Positions 9,564-18,373 of a stretch of 64,000 bases of DNA are shown piece after piece. This DNA comes from Zobellella maritima. Its GTDB lineage: Bacteria; Pseudomonadota; Gammaproteobacteria; Enterobacterales; Aeromonadaceae. How positions within the stretch are numbered: the stretch's first letter is position 1; every line of letters begins with the position of its first letter. The stretch lies in the NCBI RefSeq assembly GCF_003075035.1, contig NZ_QCZE01000001.1, positions 1,922,759 to 1,986,758 on the forward strand. Reading direction: 5' to 3'. Under the pieces are notes generated by a model. The model saw nothing but the letters and a program-made list of their open reading frames with translations. It made no database searches and was not told where the DNA came from. The translations under genes were made by a program, and so were the position numbers.

Positions 9564-10492
9564 CACTCTCCTGTCAGTAGATATACGTTTCCCATTTAAT
9601 TATCTGTTTCTAATGATGCTATAGAGGACGGACTCACACGCAGATTCGTCGTAGCCCCATATATGAATATCCTTGGCGAGGAGAGCTTGTTTATCCGCCC
9701 CTGCGCTCTGCCTCGATATTAGCCATACTTTCATCAGCCATTTAATATCCGTCATTTATGGAAGTGAGTTGTAAACATTAAATAATTGCCCCTTTTCATT
9801 TTCAGGAATATATGTTCACGTCCTCTTACCACTCGTGATATATCAGCCTGATAAACACTGACAGACATATAATAGATTTCGTCGTTAACTTGCCGAACGA
9901 ATCGACTCCTGTAACTGATTATTCAATAAGAAAGATGTTACCAAGAGGTTACATTCTTGAACTGGAGCCACTGTATCCTGCCCATTCTGCGTCCTCAAAC
10001 GATGAATCGCAGGGCAAATGGGTTAAATAATTTAAGGCAAATGCCGGCCATGGCTTAGTAGGACGCCCCCGAAAACAACAGGGCTGAGCTCAATAACGAA
10101 TTCAAATACGGCACTACTTCGAGACAGAGACCGATAAGCAAGCCTTCCACACTAGGACCGGTAAGTACTCCTGCCGTTCCGGCGTTCCCGCTATCCCTGG
10201 CAGTCAGTAGTGCGGAGCCCCCTCCCCCCGGATGGCAGCCTGATGCCTGTATTAAGACGGGTAAGGGACCGAACATTCAGTGAAGGTTCGAAGCCGTTAT
10301 CGAGTACAGGTGACCTTAAACTGCGGCGAGTCTGAGTACGGGAATTCGGGTATACGGGATGTGCTAGCTCCCTGGTTGTCGCCTGGTGTCTATAGCCTGT
10401 CGAGTTGGCAATATCAGGGTGACGGGGTTTCGCCTTACTATCGTTGCCGGCGCTGCCGCTTGAGCAGCGGTAACGAAGTAGGAGCCCCCCAC
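9564..10492. other. Long divergent intergenic region
   Basis: No convincing gene is seen in these roughly 930 bases between the divergent Rieske and butyrobetaine dioxygenase genes. The stretch from about 9600 to 10030 is noticeably AT-rich compared with its surroundings and probably contains the module A promoter. TTCGTCGT occurs twice, near 9645 and 9885. The dioxygenase frame is open upstream to 10280, but that extension lacks a ribosome site and resembles nothing I know. Confidence 0.5.
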
Positions 10493-11671
10493 ATGCCTGA
10501 CAACAATGCCACTTTCGACATCGCCGGCTACGGCAACTATCAGGTCAACCACAAACCACTGCGTATCGAGACCGGCGCCGAGTCACTGCGCCTTGTCTGG
10601 GACGATGGCCACGAGAGCGAATATCATTATCTGTGGCTGCGGGACAATTGCCCCTGCCCGGACTGCGTCTCGACCCTGACCCGGGAGCAACTGTTCGAAA
10701 TCTGTGATGTGCCGCTGTCCATCCGGCCGCTGGAGGCGCAGCTGGACCAGGAGTATCTTCATATCCAGTGGGATAACGATGGCCATGTCAGCCGCTTTCA
10801 CCCCGGCTGGTTGCGCAGCCATTGCTACAGCGAACAAGCCAGGGCAACCCGGCAATGGCGCCCGGAGATCTGGGACAAGGCGACCATCGAAAACACGCTG
10901 CCCTGCTATGACTGCGCCGACATCATGCAGGACGACGCCACACTGCTAAGCTGGCTGTGCCAGCAGCGTGATCGCGGCATTGCCCTGCTGAAAAACACCG
11001 ATACCACGCCCGGCACCCTGCAGCAGGTGGCTGCCCGCATTTCCTTTATCCGGGAAACCAACTTCGGCACCCTGTTCGATGTGCGCTCCAAGCCCGATGC
11101 CAATTCCTCTGCCTACACCAACCTGCGTCTGCCGCTGCATACCGACTTGCCCACGCGAGAGTTGCAGCCGGGATTGCAGTTCCTGCACTGCCTGGAAAAC
11201 GACGCCACCGGCGGTGAGTCAATCCTGGTAGACGGCTTTCGCATTGCCGAACATATGCGCGAGCAGTACCCCGATGACTTCGCAGCCCTCAGCAGCCTGC
11301 CGATGGATTTTTATAACAAGGATCGCCACAGCGATTACCGCTTTCGTGGGCCGGCGCTGGTACTCGACGGCCAGGGCACCGTCATCGAAGTGCGTTTTGC
11401 CAACTTCCTGCGCGGGCCGCTGGATGTGCCGGCCAGCCAGGTGGTGCGCCACTATCGCGCCTACCGCACCTTTATCAGCCTGACCCGGGAGCCCCGTTTC
11501 CAGTTTGAATACCGACTGGTGCCCGGCGACCTGCTGGTGTTTGACAATCGCCGCGTGCTGCATGCCCGCCAGGCCTTTGACCTGCAGCAGGGCCAGCGGC
11601 ATCTGCAGGGTTGTTATGTGGATCGCGACGAGTTGCTGTCCCGTATCCGAGTGCTGGAACGCACCCTGTAG
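10493..11671 (+). CDS. Gamma-butyrobetaine dioxygenase (2-oxoglutarate-dependent)
   Basis: This 392-residue Fe(II)/2-oxoglutarate dioxygenase hydroxylates gamma-butyrobetaine to L-carnitine. The N-terminal DUF971-like zinc domain carries CPCPDC (C53, C55, C58) and a later histidine. The TauD/TfdA-type catalytic domain shows HTD (H216, D218) and the distal histidine in RRVLHARQAF (H357). ATG 10493 is chosen because AGGAG lies eight bases upstream and the length then matches the family; the open frame upstream to 10280 is probably not translated. It supplies carnitine to the dehydrogenase/BKACE modules on either side. A broken, diverged copy of its last 60 codons lies at 14150-14339. Confidence 0.92.
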   Translation: MPDNNATFDIAGYGNYQVNHKPLRIETGAESLRLVWDDGHESEYHYLWLRDNCPCPDCVSTLTREQLFEICDVPLSIRPLEAQLDQEYLHIQWDNDGHVSRFHPGWLRSHCYSEQARATRQWRPEIWDKATIENTLPCYDCADIMQDDATLLSWLCQQRDRGIALLKNTDTTPGTLQQVAARISFIRETNFGTLFDVRSKPDANSSAYTNLRLPLHTDLPTRELQPGLQFLHCLENDATGGESILVDGFRIAEHMREQYPDDFAALSSLPMDFYNKDRHSDYRFRGPALVLDGQGTVIEVRFANFLRGPLDVPASQVVRHYRAYRTFISLTREPRFQFEYRLVPGDLLVFDNRRVLHARQAFDLQQGQRHLQGCYVDRDELLSRIRVLERTL

Positions 11672-11694
11672 CGGCTTCCCGGGTGGCTCCGGAG

Positions 11695-11841
11695 ATCAGG
11701 CGGCGCCTGATCTCCTTGCGTCATGGCGAAAAAGCGCCAACACCGCAGACGGTACCCACATCGCAGACACTCAGATCCGTCTCCTGCAGCAACTACCGGG
11801 CCCGCTCGAAACGCAGCCTGAGGTAATGGGCCGATGAGAGC
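11695..11841 (-). pseudogene. Truncated 3' remnant of a GlxA-type AraC regulator
   Basis: The minus strand matches the 3' end of the intact AraC gene at 14373-15401 over roughly 90 well-aligned bases, about 87 percent identical by eye. A further match covers the stop-codon end after an internal gap. The translated remnant reads ERAR-stop-LLQETDLSVCDVGT where the intact gene has ERARQLLQETDLSVCEVGT, so a CAG codon has become TAG. It lies just downstream of the dioxygenase, exactly where the intact AraC gene sits relative to the dioxygenase fragment at 14150-14339. The rest of the gap to 12111 holds no recognisable gene, only a 7-bp hairpin TGACACA/TGTGTCA at 11876-11893. Confidence 0.75.
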
Positions 11842-12111
11842 AATACACAATCCGATATCGCCAAACGATTAGCTGTGACACAAGGGTGTGTCAGTCAACC
11901 CGGGTTTAACCAAGATGAATACCTTAGTCGCGATCTAAAGCAAGGGATACCGGCACCATCGCCGGCCCGCCGTCGCCAAGATCTCACGACCAAGATTGTC
12001 ACCATCCCCTAAAATCGGGGCCTACATCATCAGAGTTCTGCTGCCTACGATGAGGCAAACCTAGCTGTGATCATATGCAGTCTTTTCAGCCTAACGTGGG
12101 TTTGCTAATAC

Positions 12112-13053
12112 TCATGCATCCTGGCCCTGCGTCTGAAAATGCTGCATGCTGCCATAACGTCGTTTGATCTCGGCAAACTCCTCGCTATCGACAAACTGGC
12201 ACACACCGTTACCAAGATCTTTAGCCACCTCAATCGCAAAGCGCGCAGCCTGCTCAATGTCGACTTCATGGCTGGCTCCGGTAGCGCATCCGGCCACTGG
12301 TACTTCGGTGGAGAGCGCCACACCAATGACCGGTGCCTGACTGGCCACACTTGGCTGTAAAATACTATTGAGGTGATAAAGGGTGTTACCGTAGGGCGTA
12401 ATGTCCTGTTGGCTGATCGGGAACACATTGGCTCTCTGACCGGTAACGCGTTCGATAACATTAATGACGCTTTCACTGACTTTGAGAATGTAACCCTGGC
12501 AAACGGTCGGAGAGATCGCCACACCGCGGTAGTTCATGATGCGGTTACCTTTAGTGGTGTCGATAGACAGAATGGCGTCCATCTCGTCATCCACTTCGTG
12601 CAGCCAGGTATCTTCCATGGTGATCGGAGAGTCCATAAATGGTACTGGATGATGCTCGCGGGTCGGGGCATCAGGACAAATGTGGGTTGTGATTATGACA
12701 TCGCCCGGTAGCCTGTCGCCCAGATGTACCATGCGGACCAGCTTGGCAGCGGCTGCCATGGCCGCCAGTGCGCCGTCACCATCGGATACGAATCCTGTCA
12801 GCTCTGGACGGGCACCAATGCCGCCCAGGCGTCCGATGATACCCAGCGTCGGCACATCGCCGCCGACGCTTTTCCCGCGCGTACCCGGAATACGTACCTT
12901 GATAAAATCGCTGGCGCCATTGTCTGAGGTGAGGCGATTAATTTCTATCAAATCAGGTTTAGCGCCTTGTTCACATAAGTAATTTTTGACCACATCGCCA
13001 CTGGCACTTGGGCTGTCCAGCAATTCATACAAATCCATTACTTGCTTTAACAT
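12112..13053 (-). CDS. DUF1177 family protein
   Basis: This 313-residue protein matches what I know of the DUF1177 family, whose function is not established. Conserved-looking blocks are LGIIGRLGGIGARPE, GDVIITTHICPDAPT, MDAILSIDTTKGNR and VAGCATGASHEVD. The His/Asp/Glu-rich motifs resemble metal sites of amidohydrolases or peptidases, but this is only a resemblance. No signal peptide or membrane segment is seen. The ATG at 13053 has AAGGGG upstream. It diverges from the LysR gene at 13145 across a short AT-rich gap, a standard activator-target arrangement. Its base composition looks lower in G+C than its neighbours, and the pair lies between duplicated gene fragments, suggesting acquisition as a unit. 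Confidence 0.82.
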   Translation of the reverse strand: MLKQVMDLYELLDSPSASGDVVKNYLCEQGAKPDLIEINRLTSDNGASDFIKVRIPGTRGKSVGGDVPTLGIIGRLGGIGARPELTGFVSDGDGALAAMAAAAKLVRMVHLGDRLPGDVIITTHICPDAPTREHHPVPFMDSPITMEDTWLHEVDDEMDAILSIDTTKGNRIMNYRGVAISPTVCQGYILKVSESVINVIERVTGQRANVFPISQQDITPYGNTLYHLNSILQPSVASQAPVIGVALSTEVPVAGCATGASHEVDIEQAARFAIEVAKDLGNGVCQFVDSEEFAEIKRRYGSMQHFQTQGQDA

Positions 13054-13144
13054 CAATCATCCCCTTAACAATCATCTAGATAATTTCGATACTAACCCAC
13101 ATAATTGATAAGATTAATTTAATTAAACTATCTATTTATAGAAG

Positions 13145-14065
13145 ATGTTTATGAATGTAAACGCACGTCAATTGCAATCATTTCTGCGAGTCGCTCAGCT
13201 GGGCAATTTCACCGAAGCAGCGGAACAGCTGCATATGACACAACCTTCATTGAGTCACCAGATTCGCCAACTGGAGCATATGCTGCGGATCAAGCTGTTT
13301 GAGCGCACCACGCGACGCGTGCTCCTAACTGAGGCAGGCAAGGCATTTTTGCCCGCGGCAGAGCGTATCCTGGCCCGGCTGGAGAAGGCAGTCAGGGATA
13401 TGCATAGCCTGGCGGAAGGGCAAACTGGACGAGTCAGTTTTGCCGCGTTGCTGACGGTGGGAGCAAGCCTTATTCCTGCCGCCATGGCTTCATTTCAGCG
13501 CCAGTATCCAAATGTGACCCTGGAATATCTGGAAGAGAGTGATGAGCCTATTTATCAGTTGGTAAATAATGGTGATATCGATTTTGGAATCGGTGCCATG
13601 CCGCCTCAGAACGATGACATTATTTTTACGCCGATTTACAAAGACTATCTCTATTTTGTCTGTTCACCGCGCCATCCGCTGGCGAAGTGCAGTGAAGTCA
13701 GCTGGCATGACATTGTCAAAAATCCGTTTATTGCCATCAAATCCGGCACCAGTATGCGCAGCTTGATGGAGCAGGGCTTTGCCATCACCCATACTCCAAT
13801 GCAACCGGTGCAGACCGCCATTTATCAGTCCACCATTCTGGGTATGGTTTCCTGTGATATTGGAGTCAGCGTCGTTCCGTCATCGATGAAACTGATGTTC
13901 GAGCGTAACGATGTGTGCCTGATCCCAATTAAAGAGCGTCTTTATCGGGATATCGGCCTGATAGTAGCGAAAAGTCGCCCGCTCTCCAAAGCGGCTCAGG
14001 AGTTGGTGAACGTCATTTTGCAAATTGTCGGAGAAAATCGCAGCTTGCTGCCGCGCTCGGATTAA
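13145..14065 (+). CDS. LysR family transcriptional regulator
   Basis: This 306-residue LysR-type regulator has an N-terminal winged helix (RQLQSFLRVAQLGNFTEAAE, then TQPSLSHQIRQLE) and a C-terminal periplasmic-binding-like effector domain. The start may also be ATG 13151, as neither has a strong ribosome site. It is divergent from the DUF1177 gene with about 90 AT-rich bases between them (13054-13144), which contain TAATTTAATTA-type symmetric sequence. It probably regulates DUF1177. Codon use is more AT-rich than the surrounding onium genes, in line with the DUF1177 gene. The effector is unknown. Confidence 0.88.
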   Translation: MFMNVNARQLQSFLRVAQLGNFTEAAEQLHMTQPSLSHQIRQLEHMLRIKLFERTTRRVLLTEAGKAFLPAAERILARLEKAVRDMHSLAEGQTGRVSFAALLTVGASLIPAAMASFQRQYPNVTLEYLEESDEPIYQLVNNGDIDFGIGAMPPQNDDIIFTPIYKDYLYFVCSPRHPLAKCSEVSWHDIVKNPFIAIKSGTSMRSLMEQGFAITHTPMQPVQTAIYQSTILGMVSCDIGVSVVPSSMKLMFERNDVCLIPIKERLYRDIGLIVAKSRPLSKAAQELVNVILQIVGENRSLLPRSD

Positions 14066-14149
14066 ACAGGCGTTGTTAATCAAATCAGAGCGGGATCAGC
14101 TTGTCCCTGCTGGGATTGATGCCCTTACCTGACCGGCTGACGAGCAGAC

Positions 14150-14339
14150 ATACCGCGAACCTCGTTTCCAGTTTGAATACCGGCTGGTGCCCGGCGACCT
14201 ACTGGTGTTCGACAACCGCCGTGTGCTGCATGCCCGCCGGGCCTTTGACCTGCAGCAGGGGCAGCGTCACCTACAGGGCTGTTATCTGGATCGTGATGAG
14301 CTGCTGTCCCGCATTCGGGTGCTGGAACGCACCCTCTAG
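14150..14339 (+). pseudogene. 3' fragment of gamma-butyrobetaine dioxygenase gene
   Basis: About 60 codons match the end of the intact dioxygenase at 10493-11671, from YREPRFQFEYRLVPGD through LLSRIRVLERTL and the stop codon. Identity is about 89 percent by eye, and most differences fall at third codon positions. The frame is intact but there is no start, and homology stops abruptly near 14150. The mostly silent divergence shows this is not a very recent copy. It probably derives from a homologous allele that was functional while it diverged. It sits immediately before the intact AraC gene. Confidence 0.8.
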
Positions 14340-14372
14340 TTAGGATACAGGACGCTTTCCCTCCCCAACTAA

Positions 14373-15401
14373 TCAGGCGGCGCTCCGGCGCCGCTGCTCG
14401 CCGGGCGTCATATTGAAATGACGCCGGTAACTGCGGCAAAAGCCGGATGCCGAGCCAAAACCGCAGGCGGTCCCCACCTCACAGACACTCAGATCGGTCT
14501 CCTGCAGCAACTGCCGGGCCCGCTCGAGGCGCAACTTGAGGTAATAGGCCGATGGCGATGCATCGAGGAAACGCTGACACAGGCGCTCCAGCTGGCGCAG
14601 CGAGATAAAGGCGCTGTTGGCCAGCTCTGCCGGGGTTAGCGGTATTTCTATGTGTTGCTCCATCAGGCTCAGAACCCGGATCAGGCGCGGATGATGGATA
14701 TTGAGCCGTCGCGGCAGCCCGATACGCTGCCGGTCCGAGGGCGGGCGTATGCCGTTCTTGATGCACTGATCGCAAATCTGCAGCGCCAACGCAGTGCCCG
14801 CATGCTGTTGGATCAAGTGCAACATCATGTCGGTGGCGGCGGTGCCGCCGGCGCAGGTGATACGGTTGCGGCCGATTTCGAACAGCTCCGGGCTTATCAG
14901 GATATCAGGGTAGGTTTCCTGGAATGCCGGTGCCGCCTCCCAGTGCAGGGTCACCCTCTGCCCCTTCAGCAACCCGGCCCGGGCAAGCAGGTAACAGCCG
15001 GTATCCAGCGCCCCCAGCAGGCTGCCGCGCCGGTTCAGTCGGCGCAGCCAGTCGACAAACGCAAGGCTCCTGTGGCGTTCGGGATGGAAGCTGGCATTGA
15101 CGAACAGGTTGCGCGGCGGGTCAACCGCGTACATATCAAGGTGCTGTTGCAGCGCCATCTGATTGCTGGCCATCACCGGCTGGCCCTGTTCGCTCAGGCA
15201 CTGCCAGCGATACAGCGGCCGTCCCGCCAGGCGGTTGGCGATGCGCAACGGCTCTATCGCCGACAGCAGCGACACCATGGCATATTCCGGCAGCAACAAA
15301 AAGGAAACGGTGATCACGCCGTCATCGTCGGGGTGGAGTATGGGTGATACGGGCGCGGGGCCCGTGGCCACCGCGGTCCGGATGAGTGAGGATGTGTGCA
15401 T
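14373..15401 (-). CDS. GlxA-type AraC regulator (GATase1-like domain), CdhR-like
   Basis: This 342-residue regulator has an N-terminal DJ-1/PfpI-like (GATase1) domain, seen in VSFLLLPEYAMVSLLSAIEPL and CYLLARAGLLKGQRVTLHWE. The C-terminal AraC helix-turn-helix pair is seen in LTPAELANSAFISLRQLERL and VCEVGTACGFGSASGFCRSYR. This architecture is that of CdhR, GbdR and ArgR, which control carnitine, glycine betaine and arginine catabolism in Pseudomonas. It lies beside the carnitine module B and the butyrobetaine dioxygenase fragment, so control of carnitine catabolism is the likeliest job. A second intact member is at 27133-28089, and remnants of related genes lie at 11695-11841 and 24093-24144. 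Confidence 0.88.
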   Translation of the reverse strand: MHTSSLIRTAVATGPAPVSPILHPDDDGVITVSFLLLPEYAMVSLLSAIEPLRIANRLAGRPLYRWQCLSEQGQPVMASNQMALQQHLDMYAVDPPRNLFVNASFHPERHRSLAFVDWLRRLNRRGSLLGALDTGCYLLARAGLLKGQRVTLHWEAAPAFQETYPDILISPELFEIGRNRITCAGGTAATDMMLHLIQQHAGTALALQICDQCIKNGIRPPSDRQRIGLPRRLNIHHPRLIRVLSLMEQHIEIPLTPAELANSAFISLRQLERLCQRFLDASPSAYYLKLRLERARQLLQETDLSVCEVGTACGFGSASGFCRSYRRHFNMTPGEQRRRSAA

Positions 15402-15452
15402 ATGTCTTTCCCGGGCGGGCCTGCGCCGCGTACAACACAGGCCCGGATGATG

Positions 15453-17111
15453 TCAGTCGTTCTGAGCCACCGGACGCGAGGCGCCGATCAGACCCGACTC
15501 CAGCCACAGGGACTTCAGTACCCCGAAGGTCATGGCCAGGATCACCAGGCTCAGTGGCAGGGCCGCGGCCATCAGGGCCGTCTGCAAGGCGCTGAGGCCA
15601 CCGGCCAGCAACAGCACAGCTGCCACCAGGCCGATCACCACTCCCCAGAAGACGCGGAAGATCTGCGGCGGCTCGTCGTTGCCCAGCGACAGTATGGTGG
15701 TCAGCACCAGGGTGCTGGAATCCGACGAGGTCACAAACCAGCTCATCAGCAGAAACACCATCATGGCCGAGATAATCCAGCCCAGGGTGCCGGTGCCGGC
15801 GATGCCGTCGGAGCTGGCAAACAGGGCGGCCGGCAGGTTCCAGGCCTTGACCAGGTCGATCAAGCCGGCGCTGCCCGGACCGCCCGCGGCGAACAGCTCC
15901 TGCCACAGCGCGGTGCCGCCGAAGATGCCCAGCCAGACAAAGATAACCAGGGTCGGAACCAGCAGCACGCCGAGCACGAACTCACGCAGGGTGCGGCCCT
16001 TTGAAATGCGGGCAATAAACAGGCCGACAAAGGGAGCCCAGGCCAGCCACCAGCCCCAGTAGAACACGGTCCAGCCATTCTGCCAGCTGGCGGGGCCTTC
16101 CTCTTCCGGGAACCATAGCCCCATCTGTACGAAATTGACCAGGTAATCACCCAGCGACTCGGCAAAGATGCTCAGCAACCAGGTGGTCGGGCCGCCGAAC
16201 AGGAAGAAAGCGATAACCAGCACCGAGATAATGATGTTCCACTCGGAGATGAACTTAATACCGCGCTGCACCCCCGACACCGCCGACAGGATGGAAATCA
16301 CCGAAATCACGGCAATCAGCACCAGCTGGGTATTGATACCCGGATCCACCCCGATCAGCCGCTCCAGGCCCACCGACATCTGGCTGACACCGAGCCCCAG
16401 GGAGGTGGCGACGCCGAACACGCAGCCCAGTACGCCAAGCATGTCCACCACATGACCGATGGGGCCGTAGATACGATCACCGATAAAGGGATAGAGGGCC
16501 GAGCGCAGCGCCAGCGGCAGCTTCTTGCGGTAGGCGAAATAGGCCAGCGACAGGCCGACAATCACATAGACGGCCCAGCCGTGAAAGCCCCAGTGGAAGA
16601 AGGTGACACGCAGGGCATCGACGGCACGGTCATGGCCGATGGCGGTGGCGCCGGCCATATCGGCGTAGGGGTTGTTGGGGTAGCCGAAGGCACCGCTGTT
16701 ATCCAGGTAGAAGATGGGCTCGGCGACCCCGAAAAACAGGATGCCAATACCGATACCGGCGGAAAACAGCATGGAGAACCAGGCAAAGTTGCTGAACTCG
16801 GGGCGGGTGTCGTCATCACCCAGGCGGGTGCTGCCATGGCGGCTGAACACGATGTAGCAACAGGTGACGATCAGGAACACCACCGTCACCAGGTAGTACC
16901 AGCCAAAAGTGGTTTCGATCCAGCTGCGGGCGGCACCGAAGATGGTGCTGGCCAGTTCCGCATTGAGGCCTGTGAACAGCACGAAGGCGAGTACCAGGGT
17001 GGCCGATGCCACCGTCATGCCCTTGTGCATGCCCTTGAACAGGCCGCTTGGTGCTAGCAGATCCGCTTTGAAAACGGTGCTGCCACTATTTGAATGTTGT
17101 TCTATAGACAT
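15453..17111 (-). CDS. BCCT family transporter (carnitine/betaine type)
   Basis: This 552-residue BCCT transporter has about 12 membrane segments and a soluble N-terminus of about 35 residues. The glycine-rich substrate motif reads SAGIGIGILFFGVAEP. The later signature contains YWGWWLAWAPFVGLFIARISKGR. It lacks the long C-terminal tail of the copy at 137-2164. A GGAGACA ribosome site precedes the start. It is the last gene of module B after the SDR, carnitine dehydrogenase and BKACE genes, although about 400 bases separate it from the SDR. Carnitine or gamma-butyrobetaine uptake is inferred from that context. Confidence 0.9.
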   Translation of the reverse strand: MSIEQHSNSGSTVFKADLLAPSGLFKGMHKGMTVASATLVLAFVLFTGLNAELASTIFGAARSWIETTFGWYYLVTVVFLIVTCCYIVFSRHGSTRLGDDDTRPEFSNFAWFSMLFSAGIGIGILFFGVAEPIFYLDNSGAFGYPNNPYADMAGATAIGHDRAVDALRVTFFHWGFHGWAVYVIVGLSLAYFAYRKKLPLALRSALYPFIGDRIYGPIGHVVDMLGVLGCVFGVATSLGLGVSQMSVGLERLIGVDPGINTQLVLIAVISVISILSAVSGVQRGIKFISEWNIIISVLVIAFFLFGGPTTWLLSIFAESLGDYLVNFVQMGLWFPEEEGPASWQNGWTVFYWGWWLAWAPFVGLFIARISKGRTLREFVLGVLLVPTLVIFVWLGIFGGTALWQELFAAGGPGSAGLIDLVKAWNLPAALFASSDGIAGTGTLGWIISAMMVFLLMSWFVTSSDSSTLVLTTILSLGNDEPPQIFRVFWGVVIGLVAAVLLLAGGLSALQTALMAAALPLSLVILAMTFGVLKSLWLESGLIGASRPVAQND

Positions 17112-17512
17112 TCTATTTGTCTCCGATAAGCCATAATACGGGTCCTTGTATTTCTGGTATTACTGGGTAGATAAGTCGCCTCCTGAAAATGTGGAACAGG
17201 CTGCAATGGAGCCTAAACCCTGCCCCACTGCACATGTATGAAATTCGTATCCCCTGATTATCGCCCTGCCCGATGCGATTCGGGCCTTGGCACCCTCCGG
17301 GAGCGGCCGGCGATAGGGTCCCTGTCCAAATGTTATCCTTGGTCGAGCATGCCCTTTCACCGCATGCGTCGCTTATACGTCTTGCCGCGACACGGGCATG
17401 CCCGTTTTTGCGGATTACAAGGCCGGAATGACCGACACCTGCGATGTACAGTCTCCAGGCGTAGCAGCCGCGCTGCTGTTCCAGTGAGTGAAACCTCAAT
17501 TATCTTTGTCGT
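17112..17512. other. Intergenic region with a palindromic hairpin
   Basis: No gene is supported here. A perfect palindrome CGGGCATGCCCG at 17393-17404 followed by TTTTT is oriented as a plus-strand terminator, but no plus-strand gene precedes it. The region presumably contains a promoter for the BCCT gene at 17111. Confidence 0.4.
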
Positions 17513-18274
17513 TCAGGCCAGGGTATGGGTGTCGCCATCCACACTGATAACCTGGCCCGAGATCCTGCTGCCTACCGCCGAGCCGAGGAACACGGCCATG
17601 GCGGCAATATCCTCGGGGTCGATAAAGGTTTTCAGCGAGCACTGGCTGACATAGCTGCGGCGCACCTCCTCTTCACTCAGGCCGCGTGCCGATGCTTCAT
17701 TACGGATCACCCGGTCCATCCGCACGCCGGATACCGGTCCCGGACAAATGGCATTCACCCGGATGTTGTCACTACCGCATTCGATGGCCAGGGACTTGGT
17801 CAGCCCGGTCACGGCCCATTTGGCGGCGGCATAGGGGGTGCGCAGCGGGTAGCCCATGATCCCGGCAGTGGACGACAGGTTGATAATGGCCCCGCTGCAC
17901 TGTGCCCTCATCAACGGCAGGGCCTGCTTACAGCAATAGAAGGTCGAGTTCAGGTTAAGCTGAATGGTTTGCTGCCAGGCATCGCTGTCCAGGGTCTCCA
18001 GCCGGCCCGCCGGCCCGCCGATACCGGCGTTGTTCACCAGCACATCAATGCCACCGAGCTGCTCCAGGCCGTCGCGGAAAAACTGCTCGACCTGTGCCTC
18101 GTCGCCAACATCGGTCAGGCTGTAGCTCAGTTGCGGTAACTCCCTGGCCAAGGCTTCCAGTGCGCCCAGGTCTATATCACAGACATGGACCCGGGCGCCG
18201 GCCTGAATGAAGGCCCGGGCGATGGCACGACCGATGCCGGCTCCGGCGGCGGTGATCATTACTCGTTGTTGCAT
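17513..18274 (-). CDS. SDR family NAD(P)-dependent oxidoreductase
   Basis: This 253-residue short-chain dehydrogenase has TAAGAGIG at the cofactor site, LVNNAGIGGPAG, a serine in LSSTAGIMG and YAAAK. It lies about 100 bases after the L-carnitine dehydrogenase gene, on the same strand in module B. In this setting it could oxidise D-carnitine or another carnitine-related alcohol to 3-dehydrocarnitine. That assignment rests on context only. It is less similar to the two module A SDRs than they are to each other. Confidence 0.83.
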   Translation of the reverse strand: MQQRVMITAAGAGIGRAIARAFIQAGARVHVCDIDLGALEALARELPQLSYSLTDVGDEAQVEQFFRDGLEQLGGIDVLVNNAGIGGPAGRLETLDSDAWQQTIQLNLNSTFYCCKQALPLMRAQCSGAIINLSSTAGIMGYPLRTPYAAAKWAVTGLTKSLAIECGSDNIRVNAICPGPVSGVRMDRVIRNEASARGLSEEEVRRSYVSQCSLKTFIDPEDIAAMAVFLGSAVGSRISGQVISVDGDTHTLA

Positions 18275-18373
18275 GGTTTAACTCCTCCCTGATAAACACG
18301 ACCCACTGACATCATTCCGTGTCAGGCATCCCGACGGCGCCGCACACCGGCACGACGCCCCCTGGATACGCTA

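Noticed and set aside
10280-10492. N-terminal extension of the butyrobetaine dioxygenase
   Set aside because: No ribosome site at 10280, unlike the strong AGGAG before 10493, and the extension exceeds the family length with no similarity.
17393-17409. Rho-independent terminator CGGGCATGCCCG-TTTTT
   Set aside because: It is oriented for plus-strand transcription, but no plus-strand gene ends nearby. Kept only as part of the intergenic description.
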